Below are positions 1-7,267 of a stretch of DNA of 13,124 nucleotides, piece by piece. Position 1 is the stretch's first letter; each line of letters starts with the position of its first letter. The DNA is from an uncultured Bacteriovorax sp. (GTDB lineage Bacteria > Bdellovibrionota > Bacteriovoracia > Bacteriovoracales > Bacteriovoracaceae). Where the stretch lies: the NCBI GenBank assembly GCA_946482295.1, contig CAMLRB010000097.1, positions 1-13,124 on the forward strand, given 5' to 3'. The position numbers and the translations under genes are program-made. Under the pieces are notes generated by a model that did no database searches, was not told where the DNA came from, and saw only the letters and a program-made list of their open reading frames with translations.

Positions 1-98
1 AAGAAAACTAAGTAAAAATTACACTCTTTGATCGATTGAAAGTGTTTAAGCTTCGTTAATTAGCTAGAACTCTCCTATCTTTTTGACTGGAGATTTCT
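1..98 (+). promoter_or_regulatory. Leader of the S9 peptidase gene: RBS and imperfect hairpin
   Basis: This AT-rich stretch precedes the peptidase gene. A clear Shine-Dalgarno sequence, GGAG at 89-92, lies six bases before the ATG at 99 and supports that start. ACACT at 21-25 pairs with AGTGT at 41-45, extended by TT/AA after a bulged C, giving a seven-pair stem with few GC pairs. It could be a weak terminator of an upstream gene outside the window or an operator; neither can be decided. I found no convincing -35/-10 pair; TTGAAA at 36-41 has no good partner at 16-18 bases. Confidence 0.35.
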
Positions 99-2099
99 AT
101 GCTTTTTAAATTGATTGCGCTCTGTCTTTCCTTTGGCCTTTCATCAAACGTCATGGCCGAATCTAATTCGGAAAAATTCAAAAGTTTAAACGTTGATTCT
201 CCAGAACGTCAGCAACTGGTGCGCGCTCAAAACGCAAGAGTGAATGCCCGACTAAAATCCAGTCCAAACCTTAAGGCCATTGAAAAACATTTTAAGGTCC
301 TAGCGACAGAATACATTATGGATGCAGTCACGGCCTTCAATGGAAGTACTTATACTCTTCATGATCGTGGTTTAGGAAAGGCCCATGAGCTCGTTGAAAC
401 AAAAGAAGATGGAACGTCAAAAGTTCTATTTTCGACTCTCACTCTTTCTCGCAACAATCTCTATAACATCGTCACGTTTAAATTGAATCCGTCACAAACA
501 CGGGCCGTATTACTAATTAGTTATAAAGGTTCAACAGACGATTATAAAATGATCACCCTCAATCTCAAGAGCGGTGAAACGGAGTTTGTCAGTGGTGATT
601 CTCACTATCGCGGTGAAAATCTCTTCTTTAAAGATGATGAAACGCTCATTATTGAAAGAAATGACAAAACGATCAAAGGACTCGCTACCATTTCTATTTT
701 AAACAACAGTAAACCGCAACTGTTCCTCCCTAATACAGAAATGTGGAACTTAGATGCCGATTGGATTCATGCTTCTATTATGGAAGATGATGAGCTGAAA
801 GAACGTGAGCAGTTCATATTGACTCGTGATCAAGTTTATTCTTTGGGTCTTCATTACGATCTGCAAGTTTTAAAAAATGAAGGAAAGAAGTTTTGGTTTA
901 AAAAGACTCATTATTCGCCGGAGAAAAATTCACTTCCTACTAGCGTTGATTATGTGACCTATGATTTGAACGAAAAAACATGGAAGACTCTCCTTTCTTT
1001 TAAAGATGTTCCTTCGGATCAAACATTTCTTGAAGGGCTCACGTTGATAGAGAGAAAACTCGATTTCAAAAAAACTCTCTCGGCCTACAATAATGAAGGA
1101 AAACTCATCTCTACACTTGTTGTTCCATTTTGCTGTCGAGTAGCGGGACTTGAACTTAAAGATCAAGGCCTCGCGGTTACTCTTTCCTCTCCGATGAATA
1201 GAGGCGAATTTACTTGGGACCTGACAGTTGAAAATCCAATCATTCCTGCTGAAGTTATTACTTCCATCATGGTGAATCCTAAATTTGAATTGGTTTTAGA
1301 AGAGCGTTTTGCCAAAAGTTTCGATGGAACAATGATTCCTTATCGTCTCGTTTATAAAAAAGGAACGGAACTCAAAAACGCACCTGTTTATATGGAAGTC
1401 TATGGTGGTTTTAATGCTCCTGGATATTTCGAAAATAATCTCAACGCCTACAACAGAGAATTCATTGCTCGAGGTGGTGTCTACGTAGGCCCTGCTGTTC
1501 GCGGAGGAAATGAAAACGGATCAGCTTGGCATCAAGCGGCCTGGAAACAGCATAAAAAGAAAACGTACGAAGATATGGCCGCAACAGCGAAAGACTTGAT
1601 TGAATCAGGAATCACTGAGGCTTCTCGCATCGCTATTGGTGGAAGTTCAAATGGCGGACTCTCTGTGGCCGCAGCCGCTCTTCTTCATCCCCAATACTTT
1701 GGTCTTTCATTTCCTCATAATGGTGTTTTAGATATGCTAGGAAAAGAGGAACTCGATGAGCGTTTTAATTTTGGATGGAAACATGAATATGGTGATTCGC
1801 GAATAGAAGCGGATAGAAAATATATTGAAACATATTCTCCTGTAGAACTTGTCACTCAAGTGAAAAATACACCTAGAATTGTTGTTCTCAATGGCCGCAC
1901 AGATACACGTGTAAACATGGCCCATTCTACGAAATTTGCCGCTGCTGCTGAGTCTGTTGGTAATACAAATGTAGAATTGTATTCAATCACGAACTCAGGA
2001 CACTTCAATGCTAGTATGTCCGTAGCTGATTATATTGGTTGGAGACTCATGACCGTTAAATGGACAACCATTTATGATTTTTTTGGAATGAAATTCTAG
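99..2099 (+). CDS. Exported prolyl oligopeptidase family (S9A) serine peptidase
   Basis: Predicted serine peptidase of 666 residues, close to the usual 700 or so for S9A, which cleaves short peptides after proline or related residues. Residues 1-20 form a signal peptide (hydrophobic stretch ending VMA, cut before ESNS), so it should act in the envelope or outside the cell. Residues 33-52 (DSPERQQLVRAQNARVNARL) match the N-terminal helix of S9A enzymes. Residues of about 60-420 would form the beta-propeller and 430-666 the alpha/beta hydrolase domain, with YGGF at 435-438 and RGGNENG at 468-474. The catalytic triad is visible: Ser517 in GSSNGG, Asp602 in NGRTDTRV (Arg604 matches the substrate-binding arginine of the family), and His635 in NSGHFNA. 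The start is supported by GGAG six bases upstream. True substrate specificity (prolyl endopeptidase, oligopeptidase B-like or other) cannot be read from the sequence. Its stop overlaps the stop of the convergent lipoprotein gene. Confidence 0.9.
   Translation: MLFKLIALCLSFGLSSNVMAESNSEKFKSLNVDSPERQQLVRAQNARVNARLKSSPNLKAIEKHFKVLATEYIMDAVTAFNGSTYTLHDRGLGKAHELVETKEDGTSKVLFSTLTLSRNNLYNIVTFKLNPSQTRAVLLISYKGSTDDYKMITLNLKSGETEFVSGDSHYRGENLFFKDDETLIIERNDKTIKGLATISILNNSKPQLFLPNTEMWNLDADWIHASIMEDDELKEREQFILTRDQVYSLGLHYDLQVLKNEGKKFWFKKTHYSPEKNSLPTSVDYVTYDLNEKTWKTLLSFKDVPSDQTFLEGLTLIERKLDFKKTLSAYNNEGKLISTLVVPFCCRVAGLELKDQGLAVTLSSPMNRGEFTWDLTVENPIIPAEVITSIMVNPKFELVLEERFAKSFDGTMIPYRLVYKKGTELKNAPVYMEVYGGFNAPGYFENNLNAYNREFIARGGVYVGPAVRGGNENGSAWHQAAWKQHKKKTYEDMAATAKDLIESGITEASRIAIGGSSNGGLSVAAAALLHPQYFGLSFPHNGVLDMLGKEELDERFNFGWKHEYGDSRIEADRKYIETYSPVELVTQVKNTPRIVVLNGRTDTRVNMAHSTKFAAAAESVGNTNVELYSITNSGHFNASMSVADYIGWRLMTVKWTTIYDFFGMKF
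2096..2099. other. Convergent stop codons sharing CTAG
   Basis: The rightward peptidase gene ends with TAG at 2097-2099. The leftward lipoprotein gene ends with TAG read from 2098-2096. Both stops use the same palindromic CTAG, so the coding regions overlap by four bases. No hairpin plus T-run terminator can fit between them, and transcripts from either side must end inside the opposite gene. Confidence 0.9.
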
Positions 2100-3859
2100 C
2101 GATAACAATGCTTTTTACGAGGAAGAATTCTTCCATCATCGCAAATGTTGAACTCTGTATGTTTGCCTTTCAAGTTAAATGATTTCAAAGAATATTTTTT
2201 GAGCAGCGGAATAACTCGATTGAGTTTATCTTCGCTGCCAAAACTCCATCGCACCTCAAGCTCTTTCGGCGTTTCTGCATTAAAGGCAAAAAGAATTCCC
2301 TCTTCATTTTGAGACGGGAGTGATCCACTAGCATAATCAATCATACTAAAACGACGGGCCTTGTCCGTGTGAAGAACAATCGTCGAAGAAAGTCCACGTG
2401 AATTACTTCTTCTTCCCTCTAAGTAAAAACGAACTGTGCCTTTATTTTTACGAGGAGTTTGATTTTCAAAAACATAGATACGAGGTTCAAGATTTGAAGT
2501 ACGAACATTTGACTGCCCAGAAATAAAATCCATTACTCCATCTTGATTGAGATCGATCGTGACCATTCCTGAGGGATTGAGAATATCAAGACCATAGGCC
2601 GGTGCTTGGTCATCAAAAGCATGATCAGCTTCTTGTTCAAAAAACATCAATCTTGAATCAGGTGGAAACCCAGAATTGGCAATGAGAAGATCGGAACGGC
2701 CATCGAGATTGTAATCAATCCACACGCCTCTTCTATTTCCCTCTACATAATTAGTCTTTCCTTCATTTTGAAAAAACTCCGTGCGAATGAATTTGGGAGG
2801 AAATGAAAACGTTCTCCCAGAGAGAATCACAGACTTGTCACGCATTTCTGGATCTGAATCTTTAAAAAGATTTCCAGTGACGATATCTACAAGTTGATCA
2901 TTATTATAGTCACCACAGAGAGAGAAAAAAGAATTTCCTCCGCCTTTAGCTGCCAAGTCACCTTCGTTATCGGCCGCATATCCTGACTGGACACCATAAT
3001 CTTGAAAGCTTTCACCATCAATATTCATCCACATTTTATTAAAGTAACCGTTAGATGTGGCCGTAAGTATATCCGGAAAACCGTTTTTATCGACATCACA
3101 AACAGAGGCCCCGAAAGTCGGTGCAGGTTTTGTAATTTCTTCTTTTAAATTAAAGCTAACATTCGTGAACGAGAAACCTTTTCCATAAAACAAAGAATCT
3201 GGAATCGGTTTCGGATTGTCATCTTTTTGGGAAAACCAATTTCCGAGAAAAAGATCAAGCTCTCCATCGAGGTTAAAATCGGCGACAACGATTGAAGCCG
3301 TGGGTATAATTCCTGTCTGCAAGACGTTTTTTAATGAATAAGTTAGTTTCCCGTTTTGAACCGAGCCTTTATAAATACGGACAGGCTGCTCTGTGAGTTC
3401 GGATTTTTGATTCAAGCTTCCCACAATAACGTCCAACACATCATCATGATCGAGATCGGCAAAATTGAGAAAACTAGCACGAATTTTTTCGTTGAAAGGA
3501 TTATCACCTAGAACAAATTGTTTTTTATCTTTATTAAAAAAATAGAACTTAGGTGATGATACAAAATCTTCTAAAGTCACAAGATCAGTGAGTCCATCAT
3601 CATTAGCATCCACTGCATACAAATGAACACCTTTGACATTCTTAAGACCATAATCTGCTGACTTTTCTAAAAAGCGCACAATATGAGAAGACCGAGATGG
3701 CCCCCCATTCACGGCAGATTTTTGAACCACATTCATAGGAACGTCTTCATTAATCGGCCTGATTTTCTTTTCAGCGCAGCCAGTGATTAACATCACCGGT
3801 ACGCCAAAAACGAAAAATGCTTTTTTAGAAATCGATGATATCAAGTCCGTAGCCCCCAT
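2096..3859 (-). CDS. FG-GAP/VCBS repeat lipoprotein with ASPIC/UnbV-like C-terminus
   Basis: Predicted surface or periplasmic lipoprotein of 587 residues. A lipobox LITG-C places the lipidated cysteine at residue 28; the following Ala-Glu has no Asp at +2, so outer-membrane sorting is expected by the E. coli rule. Seven calcium-binding motifs of DxDxDGxxD type start at residues 84, 135, 194, 255, 317, 382 and 436, spaced 51-65 apart, as expected for an integrin-like beta-propeller of FG-GAP/VCBS repeats. Residues of about 484-551 (RGLSSTIVLHT, SGSLPSQNEE, LEVRWSFG) resemble the ASPIC/UnbV domain that often follows such repeats. A short tail holds Cys573 and Cys585. The ATG at 3859 has no visible Shine-Dalgarno sequence. 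A TTG at 3844 (residue 6) has GGGGG eight bases upstream and gives a more ordinary lipoprotein signal, so the true start may be there. It overlaps the dehydrogenase gene upstream by 35 bp and is probably co-transcribed. Ligand and role are unknown; adhesion or extracellular binding is only a family-based guess. Confidence 0.82.
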   Translation of the reverse strand: MGATDLISSISKKAFFVFGVPVMLITGCAEKKIRPINEDVPMNVVQKSAVNGGPSRSSHIVRFLEKSADYGLKNVKGVHLYAVDANDDGLTDLVTLEDFVSSPKFYFFNKDKKQFVLGDNPFNEKIRASFLNFADLDHDDVLDVIVGSLNQKSELTEQPVRIYKGSVQNGKLTYSLKNVLQTGIIPTASIVVADFNLDGELDLFLGNWFSQKDDNPKPIPDSLFYGKGFSFTNVSFNLKEEITKPAPTFGASVCDVDKNGFPDILTATSNGYFNKMWMNIDGESFQDYGVQSGYAADNEGDLAAKGGGNSFFSLCGDYNNDQLVDIVTGNLFKDSDPEMRDKSVILSGRTFSFPPKFIRTEFFQNEGKTNYVEGNRRGVWIDYNLDGRSDLLIANSGFPPDSRLMFFEQEADHAFDDQAPAYGLDILNPSGMVTIDLNQDGVMDFISGQSNVRTSNLEPRIYVFENQTPRKNKGTVRFYLEGRRSNSRGLSSTIVLHTDKARRFSMIDYASGSLPSQNEEGILFAFNAETPKELEVRWSFGSEDKLNRVIPLLKKYSLKSFNLKGKHTEFNICDDGRILPRKKHCYR

Positions 3860-5591
3860 TTTTCACAATGGTTTCTGAAATTTTAGCAACACTCTTATCG
3901 CTGTTTTTAGACATCATTTTTAAGTTACGTCTAAACTTACGGCTTGAATCTTTACAAATGTATTTTGTTAAACGCAGAACATGTTCTTTCTGTTCCGCTG
4001 ATGCTTTTGAGGAATTAAGGATGGCGGTCGTACGTGAGATAACCGCTAAAGTTACATAGAGCTCAATAACCATATCGGCCAATCGACCTTGTGGAAGTTC
4101 ATTATCCACAATCTTCTTGCCATATTTCATAAGAGCATCTTCAACCGCGATTGCAAATTTCCCCAGGTTGGCAGAAAACTTTTCTGCATGTTCTTTAAGT
4201 TCTGGATGAGCTTTCGTTAATTCTTTTGATCCCATCATTTTTGAGAGACGCTTACGGGCAAATTTTGTAAAGACCCCAAGAGATTTAATGGGATCTTTTA
4301 GAGTGCTTGAAACGTCTGAAAGTTTTCCTAAGTCACGTAGATCTTCTGATGGTCCACGCACTCCTGATAAAGCGAGAAGACAACGAAGTATTTCGTTCGT
4401 ACCTTCGAAGATCATATTAATACGCACGTCACGCATAATACGCTCATAAGGATATTCTTTCATGTATCCGTTACCAGCGGCGATTTGCATTGCCATATCG
4501 ATTGATGACCATAAACATTCTGAGCCGTAGACTTTACACACGGCCGTTTCCATATAGTAATCGCTCATCCCTTTAATCATGTTTCCAGTTGAAAGATAAA
4601 CAATAGACTCTGTCGCGTAAGTCATCGCTGCCATTTTTGTTAATTTATCCTGGATTAAACCAAACTCAGCAATCGGTCGATCAAACTGCTTGCGATTGGC
4701 CGCATGGTTTGTGGCCATTTCGAGGATCATCTTCATTCCAGAAGCACAACCCGCTCCCAATGAAAGACGTCCGGAATTAAGAACATTCATCGCGATCTTA
4801 AAACCTTTTCCAAGTTCGCCAATAATGTTTTCTTTTGGAACGATGACTTTATCGAAATATACAGCGCGTGTTTCACTCGCTCTAATTCCCATTTTGTTTT
4901 CTTTTTCACCAAATGAAAGACCTGGCATTCCTCCTTCAACGATAAAACAAGAAATTTTTTCCACTGTTTTTCCGTCTACGACGTGATCAGTTTTTGCGAA
5001 GACCGAATAGAATCCAGCCAACCCACCATTTGTGATCCAAAGTTTTTGACCAGTAATCGTATAAGTACCATCTTTGTTATCGACAGCTTTTGTTTTAATT
5101 GAATAAGCATCTGATCCAGATCCTGGTTCAGTTAAGCAGAAAGCGGCAATCACTTCACCACTCGCTAATTTAGGAAGCCATTTTGCTTTTTGTTCTGGCG
5201 TTCCTTCATTTAAAAGCGCACGATAACCAATCGACTGGTGTGCACCAATCATGGTCGCTACTGCTCCGTCGTGGCTTGCCACTTGAGCAAAAACTCTTGA
5301 ATATAATGAGTAATCTAGTCCAAGTCCGCCGTGCTCTTCTGGAACACCCAGACCAAGTAGACCCATTTCAGCAAGACCTTGAATAACTTCTTTTGGAAGA
5401 TGGGCTTCTTTATCGAATTTCTCGCCGTTGATATTATCTTTTGCAAACTGATCTACAGCTGAAGTCATTTCTTTTGCCATTTCAACTTGCGCATCTGAAA
5501 AGTGCGGGTAAGGAAAAACTAAACTTTCATCGACTTCACCAAAGAAAAAAGACCCTACGACTGACTGAAACCCGGACTCATTAGTTGCCAT
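3825..5591 (-). CDS. Acyl-CoA dehydrogenase, VLCAD/ACAD9-like
   Basis: FAD-dependent dehydrogenase for the first step of fatty acid beta-oxidation, forming trans-2-enoyl-CoA and passing electrons to ETF. At 588 residues it is about 200 longer than the common 380-residue acyl-CoA dehydrogenases and matches the very-long-chain type with an added C-terminal helical domain (about 410-588). Visible landmarks are LTEPGSGSD at 153-161 (family signature 1), LWITNGG at 184-190, NRKQFDRPIAEF from 299 (middle-helix FAD region), QIAAGNGYMKEYPYERIMRD at 369-388 (signature 2, with Ala372 where Gly is usual), and FEGTNE at 395-400 with Glu396 as the likely catalytic base. No signal peptide, so it is cytoplasmic or loosely membrane-associated. 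The start is firm: AAAGGTGAT at 5605-5597 lies five bases before the ATG. It is divergent from gspC and followed by the overlapping lipoprotein gene. Chain-length preference is inferred from architecture only. Confidence 0.93.
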   Translation of the reverse strand: MATNESGFQSVVGSFFFGEVDESLVFPYPHFSDAQVEMAKEMTSAVDQFAKDNINGEKFDKEAHLPKEVIQGLAEMGLLGLGVPEEHGGLGLDYSLYSRVFAQVASHDGAVATMIGAHQSIGYRALLNEGTPEQKAKWLPKLASGEVIAAFCLTEPGSGSDAYSIKTKAVDNKDGTYTITGQKLWITNGGLAGFYSVFAKTDHVVDGKTVEKISCFIVEGGMPGLSFGEKENKMGIRASETRAVYFDKVIVPKENIIGELGKGFKIAMNVLNSGRLSLGAGCASGMKMILEMATNHAANRKQFDRPIAEFGLIQDKLTKMAAMTYATESIVYLSTGNMIKGMSDYYMETAVCKVYGSECLWSSIDMAMQIAAGNGYMKEYPYERIMRDVRINMIFEGTNEILRCLLALSGVRGPSEDLRDLGKLSDVSSTLKDPIKSLGVFTKFARKRLSKMMGSKELTKAHPELKEHAEKFSANLGKFAIAVEDALMKYGKKIVDNELPQGRLADMVIELYVTLAVISRTTAILNSSKASAEQKEHVLRLTKYICKDSSRKFRRNLKMMSKNSDKSVAKISETIVKNGGYGLDIIDF

Positions 5592-5596
5592 TTTTG

Positions 5597-5605
5597 ATCA
5601 CCTTT
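5597..5605 (-). promoter_or_regulatory. Strong ribosome binding site of the acyl-CoA dehydrogenase
   Basis: Read on the minus strand this is AAAGGTGAT, a long match to the complement of the 16S rRNA 3' end (AAAGGAGGTGAT with a deletion), five bases before the ATG. It is the best Shine-Dalgarno match in the window and suggests high translation of the dehydrogenase. Confidence 0.75.
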
Positions 5606-5722
5606 AAAAATTAAGAAATTATTGATGGACGTAGTCTAGGATAATCAAAGTTGGTAAAAAGGGAAAGAAAAGACTATGTCTGAGCTTTGCGCTCGGCTTT
5701 ATTCCCGGCAACATGTTTTTCC

Positions 5723-5751
5723 TTGCTCCGTATGACGTAAGTTCTTAGAAT
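5723..5751 (+). promoter_or_regulatory. Candidate sigma-70-like promoter of the gsp operon
   Basis: TTGCTC at 5723-5728 and TAGAAT at 5746-5751 are separated by exactly 17 bases. The -10 element matches the consensus at five of six positions, the -35 at three. Transcription would start near 5758, giving a leader of about 75 bases before gspC. It is the best candidate in the 243-bp divergent region 5592-5834, which must also hold the dehydrogenase promoter; that one I could not place convincingly (TATCCT with a weak TTTCCC is possible). The region also has a small hairpin, CTGAGC/GCTCGG, at 5680-5696. No gene is seen in it. Confidence 0.35.
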
Positions 5752-5763
5752 AGAAGATAAGAA
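5742..5763. repeat. Inverted repeat over the candidate gsp -10 region
   Basis: TTCTTA at 5742-5747 and TAAGAA at 5758-5763 are perfect inverted copies separated by ten bases (centre to centre 16). The left arm overlaps the start of the candidate -10 box and the right arm lies at the expected transcription start. The geometry would suit a dimeric regulator, but six-base AT-rich arms can occur by chance. Confidence 0.3.
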
Positions 5764-5834
5764 TAAAATTGATCCACCATGGAAGGTGAATTTGAAGTTT
5801 ACTAGAACGTTCAAAAATAACATGAAGTTTAATC

Positions 5835-7259
5835 ATGAAGAATAAATTTAAATTCAATTTAAAATTCCTCGATCGTTTCAGAAAAAAAGAGATTGATGAT
5901 AGTGAATCAATTGATGATGTTGAATCTGTTGATGAAGACGTCTCCTACTCTGATGATAATCCTGAAGAATTTGCTGAAAAGACATTAAGCAATTTCAATC
6001 TCAACAAGTTTCGTGAACATCAGGCGCACACTCCAAGTGATATGCCTAATTACGATGAACCTGAATACGCTGATGACTCCAATGAGGACGATGATGAGAC
6101 TGACGTCAGCGACTTCCAGGAAATGCAGGGACCAAATTTCAATACGCATGTATCAAGTGATACTGAGCTTCCTGCTGATAAACCAGAAGCTGCGAAAAGA
6201 TTTCGTTTCAAATTTCCTAAATTCAATCGACAAGAAACAACAAATAGAATCAAGGCCCGCTTGGCCAATGGTTTGTCTGGTACATCCCCTCTTAAAACAA
6301 TTGATCGCCTAAGCTGGAACGATATTGTACTTCGCTTCTTTTCTCCTTACACGCGTGGGAAAATTCACGGTGCGTTTGTGATTCTTTTAGTCGTTACTTT
6401 CACCTATCTTGTAGGTAAAGGAATTGCTCTTTTCTTCAATCGTCAACCTCCAGTGGTCGCAGTGAAAAGTAACATTCAACTCCCAATTGAAAAAGCTGAC
6501 ACTACATCTGCAGATGTTAACAAAATTGCCAACACAAACCTCTTCAATGTTAAAGAAAGCGATAAGGCCGGAACACAAAAAGCGGCGATCGATATCGCCA
6601 GCATTGTTTGTAATGAAGCTGAAAAACCAACGAGCGAACCAGTTAAACTGATGGATACAATAGTTTTACAAGATGCCGTTAAATCGGTGGCAAGTGTTCA
6701 AGTCAGAGGAACAGGCGAACTTCTCAATGTCCGTGAAGGTGAACAGATTGGAAGCAGTGTTGAAGTTTCAAAAATTACTCGTATGAAACTCATTCTTAAA
6801 AATCTTCAAACTGGTGACTGTGAATATGTTGCTAGCGAAGAAGAAGATGCTCCAATGATGCCGAACCTCACTATCCTTTCTCCCAAAAAAGGTCAGGCAC
6901 TGTTTAAGAGCAATCACCCAAGCATAAAAAATCAAGGAAACAAGTTCGCGATCAAACGTCAGTTCCGCGATCAGATGATTAACAACATCAGTGAAGTTCT
7001 GACTCAAGCACGTGCTATTCCGATTACAAATCCTGATGGAACACTCTCTTTCAAAATGACCGAAGTTGTTCCTGGAAGTGTGTACTCTCACCTTAATATT
7101 CAAAATGATGACATCATCACGTCTATCAATGGAAAGAAAATTGAGAATCTCAATGAGCTTACGAGTCTTCTCGGGCGCATTAAGGAAATTGACCATTTCG
7201 AAATTGGCCTAAAGAGAAATGGTATGAGTGAAAACCAAGAATACGATTTTACAAAATAG
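5835..7259 (+). CDS. gspC: T2SS inner-membrane protein GspC with long acidic N-terminus
   Basis: GspC joins the inner-membrane platform of the type II secretion system to the outer-membrane secretin and helps select substrates. The order is: residues 1-177 cytoplasmic, one membrane helix at about 178-201 (FVILLVVTFTYLVGKGIALF), a periplasmic homology region at about 225-335 (LLNVREGEQIG, then MKLILKNLQTGDCEYV), and a C-terminal PDZ-like domain at about 375-470 (VVPGSVYSHLNIQNDDIITSIN). Usual GspC proteins are near 300 residues with a short cytoplasmic end; this one is 474 because of the N-terminal extension. The extension has two Lys/Arg/Phe patches (3-18 and 121-133) around a strongly acidic stretch that includes a six-residue repeat. 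The call rests on domain order and on its place just before gspD. The Shine-Dalgarno is weak (GAAG at 5824-5827), but no other in-frame start is near. Two cysteines, 259 and 329, lie in the homology region and could form a disulfide in the periplasm. Confidence 0.85.
   Translation: MKNKFKFNLKFLDRFRKKEIDDSESIDDVESVDEDVSYSDDNPEEFAEKTLSNFNLNKFREHQAHTPSDMPNYDEPEYADDSNEDDDETDVSDFQEMQGPNFNTHVSSDTELPADKPEAAKRFRFKFPKFNRQETTNRIKARLANGLSGTSPLKTIDRLSWNDIVLRFFSPYTRGKIHGAFVILLVVTFTYLVGKGIALFFNRQPPVVAVKSNIQLPIEKADTTSADVNKIANTNLFNVKESDKAGTQKAAIDIASIVCNEAEKPTSEPVKLMDTIVLQDAVKSVASVQVRGTGELLNVREGEQIGSSVEVSKITRMKLILKNLQTGDCEYVASEEEDAPMMPNLTILSPKKGQALFKSNHPSIKNQGNKFAIKRQFRDQMINNISEVLTQARAIPITNPDGTLSFKMTEVVPGSVYSHLNIQNDDIITSINGKKIENLNELTSLLGRIKEIDHFEIGLKRNGMSENQEYDFTK
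5892..5939 (+). repeat. 18-bp tandem repeat inside gspC
   Basis: Units 5892-5909 and 5910-5927 are near-identical 18-mers, followed by a partial and diverged third unit at 5928-5939. They encode IDDSES, IDDVES and VDED (residues 20-35). The 18-bp unit keeps frame if copies are gained or lost. Confidence 0.75.
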
Positions 7260-7267
7260 GAAGACAC

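Noticed and set aside
5680..5700. Hairpin CTGAGC/GCTCGG followed by CTTTATT as a rho-independent terminator
   Set aside because: The stem is six pairs with a G-T wobble, the T-run is broken, and no gene ends into it on either strand; both flanking genes start here.
5779..5805. Eight-codon open frame (MEGEFEVY) in the divergent intergenic region
   Set aside because: No Shine-Dalgarno sequence and out of frame with gspC; short enough to occur by chance.
5822..5845. Seven-codon open frame (MKFNHEE) overlapping the gspC start, as a possible leader peptide
   Set aside because: It has no Shine-Dalgarno sequence and no regulatory codon content; the ATGAAG repeat at 5822 and 5835 explains its presence.
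6768..7196. Minus-strand open frame of 142 codons opposite gspC
   Set aside because: No recognisable domain, no ribosome binding site, and it lies opposite the PDZ-like end of gspC.
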